Shown one piece after another: positions 54,982 through 63,029 of a DNA stretch of 64,000 nt. The stretch covers positions 248,001 through 312,000 of the forward strand of contig CANMDE010000002.1 of the NCBI GenBank assembly GCA_947496535.1, given 5' to 3'. The position numbers and the translations under genes are program-made. The notes below the pieces were generated by a model. It was not told the origin of the DNA. It was given only the letters and a program-made list of their open reading frames with translations, and ran no database searches. Position 1 is the stretch's first letter, and each line of letters starts with the position of its first letter. The stretch is from an uncultured Paracoccaceae bacterium. Lineage in GTDB: Bacteria > Pseudomonadota > Alphaproteobacteria > Rhodobacterales > Rhodobacteraceae.

Positions 54982-55056
54982 GGGGCGTTCGTCTAGTGGT
55001 CAGGACATTCGTCTTTCTAACGGAGAACACGGGTTCGAATCCCGTACGCCCTACCA
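54982..55056 (+). tRNA. tRNA-Glu (anticodon TTC), atypical loop
   Basis: The cloverleaf closes fully: acceptor GGGGCGT/ACGCCCT (first pair G-T), D-arm GTCT...GGAC, anticodon stem TTCGT/ACGGA, T-arm ACGGG TTCGAAT CCCGT, discriminator A and encoded CCA. The anticodon loop is CTTTCTA, so the anticodon is TTC with T at position 37 and A at 38. Glu tRNAs normally have a purine, usually A, at 37. The anticodon stem is weak, with a T-G pair. It could be an extra, specialised or decaying copy. Confidence 0.8.
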
Positions 55057-55066
55057 AGCAGATTGC

Positions 55067-55141
55067 GGTCGCGTAGCTCAATGGGAGAGCGCCGGATTGT
55101 CTATCCGGGTGTTGCGGGTTCGAGTCCCGTCGCGACCGCCA
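55067..55141 (+). tRNA. tRNA-Asp (anticodon GTC), atypical loop
   Basis: Acceptor GGTCGCG/CGCGACC, U8-A9, D-arm GCTC...GAGC, anticodon stem CCGGA/TCCGG, T-arm GCGGG TTCGAGT CCCGT, discriminator G (the Asp identity base) and encoded CCA. The loop is TTGTCTA: anticodon GTC, again T at 37 and A at 38, instead of the usual AC. It starts ten bases after the Glu gene and shares its promoter. The variable region is GTGTT. Confidence 0.82.
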
Positions 55142-55348
55142 CGCGATCTAAAACTTCATCGAAGCCAACTTTGATCGCAACTTGTTGTTCGACACCGAGA
55201 CCAGACATTCATGCATCGCGCAGCATTCTGTAGATATGGCCTCCTTTTCCTCTTTCGCTGCGTTTTACACGAAGGGCAGTTTTGCCGTTTTTTATGAATT
55301 AGGGTCAGCGTCCAGACGTGAAGGTCAAATTCGTCCGACGTTCCGCCG

Positions 55349-56869
55349 CTAGGGACGGGTCACCACTGTATTGGTCCCGGCTCGGATGATCTGCCACTCG
55401 GACGCGGTGCCATCTGGCCACCAGACGCGGATGCGGGCCTCTTTGGCTGCACCCATCCCAATGTGAAACGGCAAAAGCTGACCTGACACGTGGCCGCCGC
55501 CGATCGTGCGCTCGCGCCATTCGGTGCCATTTTCGGTTTCGATTTCCAACCACGCGCCGATGGCAAAGGTATTGGGGCCGTCCATGCGGATATCCATCTT
55601 GGCCCAGTTTCCACTGTCAGCGGTCACATTCAACCAAAGCTCCATCGCGGCGCGGCGGTTGACAACGAGGATATCGAGCAGTCCGTCGCCGTTCATGTCG
55701 GCCAAGCCAGCCCCGCGAGACCGGGCTGTGGTGGCGACACCCGCCTCGACCGAGCGTTCTATGAATTTGCCATCATCCAACTGCATCAGCAGATTGTTGG
55801 GGTCATTGATCGCGTTTGATGGCATCTGGTCAACGTTGCCTTTCGCGATAAACAGATCGCTCTGACCGTCATTATCAATGTCGCCAAACTCGGCATGCCA
55901 TCCGGTTGACGGGCGGCCGTCATCTCCGACATGCGGACGGTGTGCTGTTGCTCCCAGGTCGAACGGCGCAGGTGTCAGTTGACCCTCCGCATTCATCAGC
56001 AAGACCTGATCACCCATCGAGGTCAGCATCACGTCGGGATAACTGTCCCGCCCAAGGTCGGCGCTTGCGATACCCATGCCCCAGATCGAGATACGGTTCC
56101 AACCATCCTCTTCGCCGCGTTCTCTTAACGGTGAAAGCTGCCACATCTGTTCGTAGCCGCCCTGGACGTAGTAATGCCGGTCATTGGAGATCCGAAGCTC
56201 TGCTGTGCCGGAACGCTGCCAATCAGAGAAGAGCATGGACAGCGCACAGAACCCGGGTTCAAGCCGTGTTGGCGTGCCGTACCCATCCGTATCCGGGCGA
56301 TAAAGCGTATTGACGTCGCAGCGTTCAAACGGACCTTCGGGATCGAAACGGTCAACATAGTTGCCGAAAGCGAGCGTGGGCCAGTTTTGTCCTGCCTCCC
56401 ATGTCGCACTGAACGCCGTGGTCCAGTGATCGCCGCTTTGAAAGCGCCAGTCTTCGTTTCCGTCTGTAAATGCACATGTCCCATCGCCCATCAAAAGGCG
56501 GTTTTCACCGACCCGCAGCACGGCAAGGTCAACATACCCGTCACCGTTGATGTCAATCGGGTAAGCGCCTGTGGCACCTTGAATAGACGGGATGCGGTTG
56601 CCTTGAGTGAAGTCAACCGCCCCTCCCGTTGCTGGCGTGGTGTTGACGAAAAGGCGCGCTGGGGCCTCGCCTCCTGCCACGTAGACATCTGGCAAGCTGT
56701 CTTCGTTGCAATCGAACACCGCAACGCCACCGCCGACGAAATGCTCCCAGCCGCCTGAATAGACATGCTCTACCGGGAATGCATCAGAATGGTCTTCGAA
56801 TTTCGGGTCCGCCATGGCCGCCCCGGATAGGGTCAACATGACAGCGACTGCGCCCCTGACACATGTCAT
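55349..56869 (-). CDS. CRTAC1-like secreted FG-GAP/VCBS protein with ASPIC/UnbV end
   Basis: A 506-residue exported protein: signal peptide (cleavage near AMA at about 20), several FG-GAP repeats with calcium-site patterns such as DCNEDSLPDVYV, DINGDGYVDLAV, DIDNDGQSDLFI and DMNGDGLLDILV, forming a beta-propeller, and an ASPIC/UnbV-type C-terminus (ERTIGGGHVSGQLLPFHIGMG, VWWPDG). These proteins are thought to bind surfaces or glycans; no catalytic activity is established. Its start overlaps the ROK gene stop by four bases, tying it to xylose-linked control. Confidence 0.85.
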   Translation of the reverse strand: MTCVRGAVAVMLTLSGAAMADPKFEDHSDAFPVEHVYSGGWEHFVGGGVAVFDCNEDSLPDVYVAGGEAPARLFVNTTPATGGAVDFTQGNRIPSIQGATGAYPIDINGDGYVDLAVLRVGENRLLMGDGTCAFTDGNEDWRFQSGDHWTTAFSATWEAGQNWPTLAFGNYVDRFDPEGPFERCDVNTLYRPDTDGYGTPTRLEPGFCALSMLFSDWQRSGTAELRISNDRHYYVQGGYEQMWQLSPLRERGEEDGWNRISIWGMGIASADLGRDSYPDVMLTSMGDQVLLMNAEGQLTPAPFDLGATAHRPHVGDDGRPSTGWHAEFGDIDNDGQSDLFIAKGNVDQMPSNAINDPNNLLMQLDDGKFIERSVEAGVATTARSRGAGLADMNGDGLLDILVVNRRAAMELWLNVTADSGNWAKMDIRMDGPNTFAIGAWLEIETENGTEWRERTIGGGHVSGQLLPFHIGMGAAKEARIRVWWPDGTASEWQIIRAGTNTVVTRP

Positions 56870-58137
56870 GCCAGCGTGGCTGCTTTCGAGGTCAATTGAT
56901 GCTCTGTCACGTGTGAAAGTGCCAACGCCGCAGCGCCCGATGCCCAGACAAGATCGCCCCAGGCATGCACCTCGACCGGTGGGGCCGGGACGCTGGAATT
57001 GAGCGCATGGCGGCGCATCTCTTCCAGTATGGTGTCCGAGTAGAGATAATCGTATTGCATCCGTTCACCCGCGAGGATGATGACCTCTGGATCGAACAGG
57101 TTCAGCACATTTCCAAGCGCGAGCGCGAGATATTTGCCAGCACGTTCAAAGATTGAACGTGCGGCAAGGTTGCCGGATTTCGCATCCCGATAAAGATGTT
57201 CCAGAATATCTGCCACAGGTGTCGAAGCTGCCAATGGGTCGTTGATCGCAACGACCGCTTCGCGAACGAGCGCATAGTCGGAGACATAAGCCTCCAGACA
57301 GCCACGCTGCCCACACCGGCAAAGCGCACCATCAAGCGCAACCTTTGTGTGGCCAAGTTCCATCCCCAAACCCCGCGCCCCGCGATAGAGCTTGTGATTG
57401 ATCACAAGACCCATGCCAACGCCCTGTTCAATCGTGACGACCGCAAAATCCGATATCTGCCGTCCAACCCCGAACCAAAGTTCCGCCAGAGCGACGAGAT
57501 TGGCGTCGTTATCAATCGTGACAGGCACACCCATGCGATCACTCATGAGGTTCGCAAAATTCAGACCGTTCGGCTCGATAATTGGCGACCAATGCACGAT
57601 CCCGTTTTCATGGTCGATAAACCCCGGCAAGCCGACCCCGACAGCCGACAAGGCCGAGGGCGCAATGCTGGCTGCGGCACAGACATGGTTGATAAGTGCG
57701 GTTGCGGCATCCAAAACACTATGCTGGTCGGTCGCGTTGGAGGCTGGCGCTGTCGCGGAGGCAACCTGCTCTCCTGCAAAGTTGTAGACCACCGCAGTAT
57801 GCACATTCTCGGACAGTTTGATCCCGGCCACAAGATGCGCATCCGGCGTGACACCAAGTGCAATGGGTGGGCGCCCTCGGCTCGATTCAGATCCGTCGGC
57901 CAGGGCTGACAGTTCCCGAACAATCCCCATATCTATCAGTGCCGATGCCTGTGTCGTGACAGTGGCAGGGCTGATGTCCAGGTCCTTGGCAATCGTAGCG
58001 CGTGACACCGATCCCTCTGCGCGAATGCGCTCGAATATCGCAAGGCGAAGCGAGTCAGGCGTGGCGGACGGAAATGAAAACGGCCCGCATCCAAGCGCAC
58101 CGGCGGGTCTGACATTCATATGTTTGGCCTCGCCCAT
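56866..58137 (-). CDS. xylR: ROK-family repressor, probable xylose repressor
   Basis: A 423-residue ROK regulator: winged helix at about 26-75 (SVSRATIAKDLDISPATVT), then a sugar-kinase-like fold with the zinc motif CRCGQRGCLEAY (C273, C275, C280) and H263, and the IDNDANLVALAELWFG sugar-binding segment. Divergent placement from xylFHG and a palindrome in the shared promoter region suggest xylose-responsive repression. It is co-transcribed with the CRTAC1-like gene. The ATG follows GGGAGAAG. Confidence 0.87.
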   Translation of the reverse strand: MGEAKHMNVRPAGALGCGPFSFPSATPDSLRLAIFERIRAEGSVSRATIAKDLDISPATVTTQASALIDMGIVRELSALADGSESSRGRPPIALGVTPDAHLVAGIKLSENVHTAVVYNFAGEQVASATAPASNATDQHSVLDAATALINHVCAAASIAPSALSAVGVGLPGFIDHENGIVHWSPIIEPNGLNFANLMSDRMGVPVTIDNDANLVALAELWFGVGRQISDFAVVTIEQGVGMGLVINHKLYRGARGLGMELGHTKVALDGALCRCGQRGCLEAYVSDYALVREAVVAINDPLAASTPVADILEHLYRDAKSGNLAARSIFERAGKYLALALGNVLNLFDPEVIILAGERMQYDYLYSDTILEEMRRHALNSSVPAPPVEVHAWGDLVWASGAAALALSHVTEHQLTSKAATLA

Positions 58138-58251
58138 TATTTCTTCTCCCGAAGAATTTATTCTGCTGTTACATGCAAATACTGTCCAATTTCACGAAGT
58201 TTGCATAGAAAACTTACGTGAGCAAACGGTAAGACTAGTATTTTAGCACTT

Positions 58252-58270
58252 ATTTGTTTGACAAACGAAT
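58252..58270. promoter_or_regulatory. Putative XylR (ROK) operator upstream of xylF
   Basis: ATTTGTTTG A CAAACGAAT is a palindrome with one mismatch per half, centred at 58261, in the 195-base divergent gap. It resembles xylose-repressor operators (GTTTG...CAAAC) known from other bacteria. Position would suit repression of xylF. Confidence 0.55.
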
Positions 58271-58332
58271 TTAATAGCAGCAGCTTCGGTTCCGGGGCCT
58301 TCACAGGGCCGCAACATCCAGGGGAGGATATC

Positions 58333-59367
58333 ATGAAAAGAAGAACGCTTATTGCTACGCTGGCGGCCGCCACGTTGATAGCGCCACCTGTATTGGCCGA
58401 CGGCCACAGCCCAACCGTTGGTGTGAGCTGGTCGAACTTTCAGGAAGAGCGCTGGAAAACTGACGAGGCCGCAATCAAATCGGCACTTGATGCTGCCGGG
58501 GCAGCATACCTTTCGTCCGACGCACAATCGTCAGCATCCAAGCAGCTTTCTGACGTTGAAAGCCTTATTGCGCAGGGCGTCGATGTATTGATCATTCTTG
58601 CACAGGACGCATCTGCGATCGGACCTGCGGTTCAGGCCGCTGCCGATGAGGGCATCCCTGTTGTTGCCTATGACCGCCTGATCGAAGATCCGCGCGCCTT
58701 CTATCTGACATTCGACAATGTCGAAGTTGGCCGGATGCAGGCCCGCGCGGTGCTCGAGGCACAGCCGGAAGGCAACTATGTCATGATCAAGGGCTCGCCC
58801 ACCGACCCGAACGCAGACTTCCTGCGAGGTGGTCAGCAGGAGGTTCTGCAAGAAGCGATTGATTCAGGTGCAATCACGATTGTCGGCGAATCCTACACCG
58901 ATGGTTGGATACCTGCCAACGCACAGCGCAACATGGAACAGATCCTTACCGCCGCGGATAACGAAGTAGATGCCGTAGTCGCCTCTAACGACGGTACTGC
59001 AGGTGGAGCGGTCGCTGCATTGGAAGCTCAGGGGATGGCTGGTATTCCGGTATCAGGTCAGGATGGCGACCACGCCGCGCTGAACCGTGTGGCCAAGGGC
59101 ACGCAGACCGTATCAGTCTGGAAAGATGCGCGCGAGCTTGGCAAAGCTGCGGGCGAAATCGCAGCAGCACTTTCGGGCGGGACCGCGATGTCCGAAGTTG
59201 ATGGCACTCAGGAATGGACGTCGCCTGCTGGCACGACCATGAGCGCCGTGTTCCTTGAGCCGGTGCCGATCACGCAGGACAACCTGACGACAGTCACAGA
59301 CGCTGGCTGGATCGAAGTTGATGTTCTTTGCCAGGGCGTGACCAACGGTCCCGCGCCTTGTAACTAA
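58333..59367 (+). CDS. xylF: D-xylose ABC transporter substrate-binding protein
   Basis: A 344-residue type I periplasmic binding protein with a Sec signal (cleavage near VLADG, about 22). It matches XylF closely: VGVSWSNFQEERWKTDE, VVAYDRLIEDPRAFYLTFDN, MIKGSPTDPNADFLRGGQ and VVASNDGTAGGAVAALEAQG. The ATG follows GGGGAGGATATC. The longer frame from 58258 overlaps the operator. It heads xylFHG; the xylose isomerase and kinase genes are not in the window. Confidence 0.93.
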   Translation: MKRRTLIATLAAATLIAPPVLADGHSPTVGVSWSNFQEERWKTDEAAIKSALDAAGAAYLSSDAQSSASKQLSDVESLIAQGVDVLIILAQDASAIGPAVQAAADEGIPVVAYDRLIEDPRAFYLTFDNVEVGRMQARAVLEAQPEGNYVMIKGSPTDPNADFLRGGQQEVLQEAIDSGAITIVGESYTDGWIPANAQRNMEQILTAADNEVDAVVASNDGTAGGAVAALEAQGMAGIPVSGQDGDHAALNRVAKGTQTVSVWKDARELGKAAGEIAAALSGGTAMSEVDGTQEWTSPAGTTMSAVFLEPVPITQDNLTTVTDAGWIEVDVLCQGVTNGPAPCN

Positions 59368-59378
59368 GTACCATCCGT

Positions 59379-59401
59379 TGGCGGCGCCGCTGGCGCCGCC
59401 A
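59379..59401 (+). promoter_or_regulatory. Intra-operon stem-loop after xylF
   Basis: GGCGGCGCC (59380-59388) pairs perfectly with GGCGCCGCC (59392-59400) around GCT, plus a flanking T-A pair. It lies between binding-protein and permease genes, with no T-run. Confidence 0.7.
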
Positions 59402-59471
59402 CAATCGATGCGTGGCAAGCGCGTGCGTTCCACGCATTTCCGCCTCATCGCCGCAAACAAGAGAGCAGCCG

Positions 59472-60770
59472 ATGGCCGATACGACCAATTCCGCGATAGA
59501 CGCGCCCAAAAAGCGCAGCTTGCTTGAAACGCTGGAGGTAGACACACGCCTTCTGGGAATGATCGGCGCATTTGTCATCCTGTGCATAGCATTCAACGTG
59601 TTGACCGATGGGCGTTTCCTCACGCCCCGCAACATCTTCAACCTGACAATCCAGACAGTTTCGGTTGCGATCATGGCCACCGGCATGGTGTTTGTCATCG
59701 TCACCCGACATATTGATCTGTCAGTTGGCTCACTTCTCGCAACATGCTCCGCCTTCATGGCGATGCTGCAAACGGCATGGTTACCGGGCATCTTTGGCAT
59801 CGATCTGGGCAGCCCGTTCGTTGCGCCCATTGCCATCGTTCTTGGGCTCGCGCTTGGCGCCGCCATTGGGGCCTTCCACGGCTGGCTTGTGGGGTATCTG
59901 ACAATTCCGGCCTTTATCGTCACGCTTGGTGGTCTGTTGGTTTGGCGAAACGCAGCCTGGTATCTGACCCGAGGCCAGACGATTGGTCCGCTGGACCAGA
60001 ACTTCGCCTTGTTCGGAGGCACCAACGGTACGCTGGGCGAAACATGGTCCTGGATCATCGGCTTCGTTGCAGCCGGTGCGGCGCTGATCATTCTGTTTCT
60101 GTCGCGCCGCAACAAAATCGCGCATGAGTTTCCGGTAAAGCCTGTGTGGGCGGAACTGTCGCTTTCCGCGATCGTCGTTAGCGCCATCCTCGGCTTCGTT
60201 GCTGTTCTCAACGCCTATCAAATTCCAACGCGCCGTCTTGAACGCATGTTCGAAGCGCGGGGCGAGGTCATGCCGGAAGGCTATTCAGTTGGCTACGGCC
60301 TTCCAATTTCAGTTGTCCTTCTTATCCTTGTGGCGATTGCGATGTCGGTTGTGGCAAGCCGGACCCGCTTTGGTCGGTACATCTTTGCAACCGGCGGCAA
60401 CCCGGATGCGGCGGACCTTTCGGGTATCAACACACGCCTTCTGACCGTGAAAATATTCGCGCTGATGGGGTTCCTTTGCGCGTTGTCAGCCGTCGTCGCG
60501 TCGGCCCGTCTGACATTTCATTCAAACGACATTGGTACGCTTGACGAACTGCGCGTGATCGCCGCAGCGGTTATCGGGGGCACAGCATTGTCAGGCGGCA
60601 TTGGCACCATTTACGGGGCCATTCTGGGGGCGCTGATCATGCAATCCCTGCAATCGGGGATGGCCATGGTGGGTGTCGATGCCCCCTTCCAAAACATCGT
60701 CGTCGGGAGCGTTCTGGTGATCGCTGTTCTGATCGACATTATTTATCGCAAGCGCTTGGGGGCGGGCTGA
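59472..60770 (+). CDS. xylH: Xylose ABC transporter permease
   Basis: A 432-residue inner-membrane permease of the RbsC/XylH type with about ten to twelve spans. Landmarks: [66 protein letters not shown] (coupling loop) and [15 protein letters not shown]. The ATG at 59472 is chosen since the earlier frame (59412) overlaps the stem-loop region and lacks a ribosome site. It overlaps xylG by one base. Confidence 0.93.
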   Translation: MADTTNSAIDAPKKRSLLETLEVDTRLLGMIGAFVILCIAFNVLTDGRFLTPRNIFNLTIQTVSVAIMATGMVFVIVTRHIDLSVGSLLATCSAFMAMLQTAWLPGIFGIDLGSPFVAPIAIVLGLALGAAIGAFHGWLVGYLTIPAFIVTLGGLLVWRNAAWYLTRGQTIGPLDQNFALFGGTNGTLGETWSWIIGFVAAGAALIILFLSRRNKIAHEFPVKPVWAELSLSAIVVSAILGFVAVLNAYQIPTRRLERMFEARGEVMPEGYSVGYGLPISVVLLILVAIAMSVVASRTRFGRYIFATGGNPDAADLSGINTRLLTVKIFALMGFLCALSAVVASARLTFHSNDIGTLDELRVIAAAVIGGTALSGGIGTIYGAILGALIMQSLQSGMAMVGVDAPFQNIVVGSVLVIAVLIDIIYRKRLGAG

Positions 60771-61534
60771 TGGCCGAAGATCGTGGAACACCGCTCGTTG
60801 AACTTGAGGACATCTCGATCTCTTTCGGCGGCATCAAGGCAGTGGATCATGTCAGCCTCGATCTTTATCCGGGCGAGGTGGTCGGACTTCTCGGTCACAA
60901 CGGCGCGGGCAAGTCGACCCTGATCAAATGTCTTTCAGGCGCCTATCAGATGGATAGCGGAGAAATCCGTATCCGGGGCGACAAGGTCGAGATCAACAAC
61001 CCGCGAGACGCGCGTTCCCACAACATCGAGACGATCTACCAGACGCTTGCGCTGGCCGACAATCTTGATGCGGCGTCCAACCTGTTTCTGGGGCGCGAGA
61101 TTACAACCCCGTTGGGTCTTGTCGACGACGCGACGATGGAGGCCGAGACCCGCAAGATCATGGGTCGGCTCAACCCGAATTTCCGCAAATTCTCATCGCC
61201 AGTTTCAGCGCTTTCGGGTGGTCAAAGACAATCCGTCGCCATTACGCGGGCGGTTTATTTCAACGCCAAGATCTTGATCATGGACGAACCAACGGCAGCT
61301 CTTGGCCCGCAAGAGACCCAGATGGTTGCGGAGCTAATTCAGGAGCTGAAGCGGGAGGGTCTTGGCATCTTCCTGATCGACCACGACGTTCATCAGGTGA
61401 AAATGCTCTGCGACCGGGCAGCCGTGATGAAAAACGGCAAACTGGTCGGCGTTGTCGATGTGGATGCGGTCTCAACCGATGACATTCTGGCGATGATCAT
61501 CGCGGGCAAGAAACCCGAACATCTGACAGCCTAA
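60770..61534 (+). CDS. xylG: Sugar (xylose) ABC transporter ATP-binding protein, single-domain
   Basis: A 254-residue ATPase with Walker A GHNGAGKST (42-50), signature LSGGQRQ and Walker B ILIMDEPTAALGP. Enterobacterial XylG has two fused ATPase domains (about 510 residues); this single-domain form resembles FrcA of rhizobia and is common in alphaproteobacteria, working as a homodimer. The frame is intact, so it is not truncated. Starts with TGATG coupling to xylH. Confidence 0.9.
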   Translation: MAEDRGTPLVELEDISISFGGIKAVDHVSLDLYPGEVVGLLGHNGAGKSTLIKCLSGAYQMDSGEIRIRGDKVEINNPRDARSHNIETIYQTLALADNLDAASNLFLGREITTPLGLVDDATMEAETRKIMGRLNPNFRKFSSPVSALSGGQRQSVAITRAVYFNAKILIMDEPTAALGPQETQMVAELIQELKREGLGIFLIDHDVHQVKMLCDRAAVMKNGKLVGVVDVDAVSTDDILAMIIAGKKPEHLTA

Positions 61535-61674
61535 GACGTCGCTGCCAAGGGGTTGAGGCAGGACGGGGTTCCCACAATAAATCTGCTTGCTGTGGTTCGC
61601 TCGTATGACAGGCGACCGGACCCATAGCTTCTATCCTGTTGAACAACCGCCATGGTTCACAACAGGAGAACACG

Positions 61675-61890
61675 ATGGACTCGCAAGCGCTCGCTTTTGT
61701 CAAACTGGCCGAACGTCACCTTGCAAGGTTCGACCCTGATCAAGAAGATGAATACTATAAATCGGCGGGCAATGTCCCTTGGTGCGTTAGCGCGATCGCA
61801 GGGTTAGCCTTGTGGCTGCTACACTCGGGCCGACCGACAGTTAAGAATTTACGCCGCAGAATTGGACAATGGAAGGCGAAGACCGGATGA
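61675..61890 (+). CDS. Small membrane protein coupled to a LuxR-type regulator
   Basis: A 71-residue protein: an acidic N-terminal helix (KLAERHLARFDPDQEDEYY), one hydrophobic span (about 37-50, VSAIAGLALWLL) and a basic tail (NLRRRIGQWKAK), so an N-out or N-in single-pass protein with a positive inside tail. The ATG follows AGGAGAACACG. The stop overlaps the regulator start (ATGA). No family recognised. Confidence 0.6.
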   Translation: MDSQALAFVKLAERHLARFDPDQEDEYYKSAGNVPWCVSAIAGLALWLLHSGRPTVKNLRRRIGQWKAKTG

Positions 61891-62861
61891 AAGATCTTGA
61901 GGACGATCGCACCGCCATCCTGGCTGTCATCGACGCTGAGACACAGGCATATCTCCGGCGCGACTATAACAGTTGGCAGGAATGTTGGCATGATGGGCCG
62001 GAAATCCGGCGTATTCACGCACATGTCGGCACTGGCGTGACGGTCGTGGCAGGGTCCGAAATCAGGACACAAATGCACCGGCTGCTGACGGAAAACAACG
62101 ACTGGCAGGTCCCGGATGCCATTCAGCGAGAGAACATCAACGTTGTCATAAGCGCCGAGATGGCATGGGTCAGCTACGATCAGACTGGCGATATGTCGAG
62201 CATTCCCAAGGAATTGGCGGGGCATTATCACGAACTCAAAATCCTTCACAAAATAGACGGATCATGGAAAATCGCCTGCATTGTCGGAACCCAAACGCGC
62301 ATCGATCATGTGCGCGCACCGCTTGTCGAGGTCGACGAGACCGCACGTCTGCTGTGGATGAACGAGGCGGCGAAGGATCATCTGCCCGAGCATCCCATGC
62401 TGGGTATCCGTGGGGAACGCCTGCATGCAGTCGAACCAGAAGCGCAGCGCGAACTTCTGGACGCAGTCGCCTGGATTGCCAAAGTGCGCGACCGGCACAC
62501 GCCATGCGTCGGAGAAGATGCAGTCACGCGAGCTATTGCACTTGGTCAAGACGACACTGGCCTCGCGCATATTTGCTGGGCGATTTTACGAGACGGCAAG
62601 TTGTTGATCACCTTCGGCGATACGGATCGGCTCGAACGGCAGCTTGCCAGCGCCGCTGACGTCTATGGCCTTTCCCGAACTCAGGAGCGGCTTGCGCGAG
62701 AATTGATTGACGGTCGCGACCTCAGCGCAGCGGCCACAGCGCTCGGCATCAGCCCGAACACGGCGAAAACGCACTTGCAACGCATCTATGACAAGACAGG
62801 CATCCGGGCGCAGCCTGCTCTTGTCCGTCTGCTTCTTAACGCAGACCAGCGCGGTGTTTGA
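61887..62861 (+). CDS. LuxR-type regulator with an N-terminal NTF2-like sensor domain
   Basis: A 324-residue protein with an unusual layout. Residues about 1-125 look like an NTF2/SnoaL-type fold (AETQAYLRRDYNSWQECWHDGPEI, then HYHELKILHKIDGSWKIACI near the end of the domain). The middle (about 135-250) resembles a PAS-like region (LLWMNEAAKDHL). Residues about 255-315 form a LuxR helix-turn-helix (LSRTQERLARELIDGRDLSAAATALGISPNTAKTHLQRIY, split over 40 residues). The ATG at 61887 overlaps the small gene stop. It likely senses a small molecule. Confidence 0.8.
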   Translation: MKDLEDDRTAILAVIDAETQAYLRRDYNSWQECWHDGPEIRRIHAHVGTGVTVVAGSEIRTQMHRLLTENNDWQVPDAIQRENINVVISAEMAWVSYDQTGDMSSIPKELAGHYHELKILHKIDGSWKIACIVGTQTRIDHVRAPLVEVDETARLLWMNEAAKDHLPEHPMLGIRGERLHAVEPEAQRELLDAVAWIAKVRDRHTPCVGEDAVTRAIALGQDDTGLAHICWAILRDGKLLITFGDTDRLERQLASAADVYGLSRTQERLARELIDGRDLSAAATALGISPNTAKTHLQRIYDKTGIRAQPALVRLLLNADQRGV

Positions 62862-63029
62862 CTGCGGCAAGAATGTCTGACGTCAGGCCCAAATGGGCAT
62901 TTTCCCGACAACGGTACGCGCAAAAGCCACATCGAAGGGTCGACCGGCAGAGAAATAGGCCGACAGGATGTGGACCTACTACGCTCTGTTGTTTAGTGCT
63001 TGGCAAAACATCAGAAGGTTGAGCTCACC

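Noticed and set aside
54962..55174. 70-codon plus-strand frame through both tRNA genes
   Set aside because: It is entirely made of the tRNA sequences and their spacer.
60770..61534. xylG as a truncated two-domain ATPase
   Set aside because: All ATPase motifs are intact in one domain and single-domain forms (FrcA type) are usual in alphaproteobacteria.
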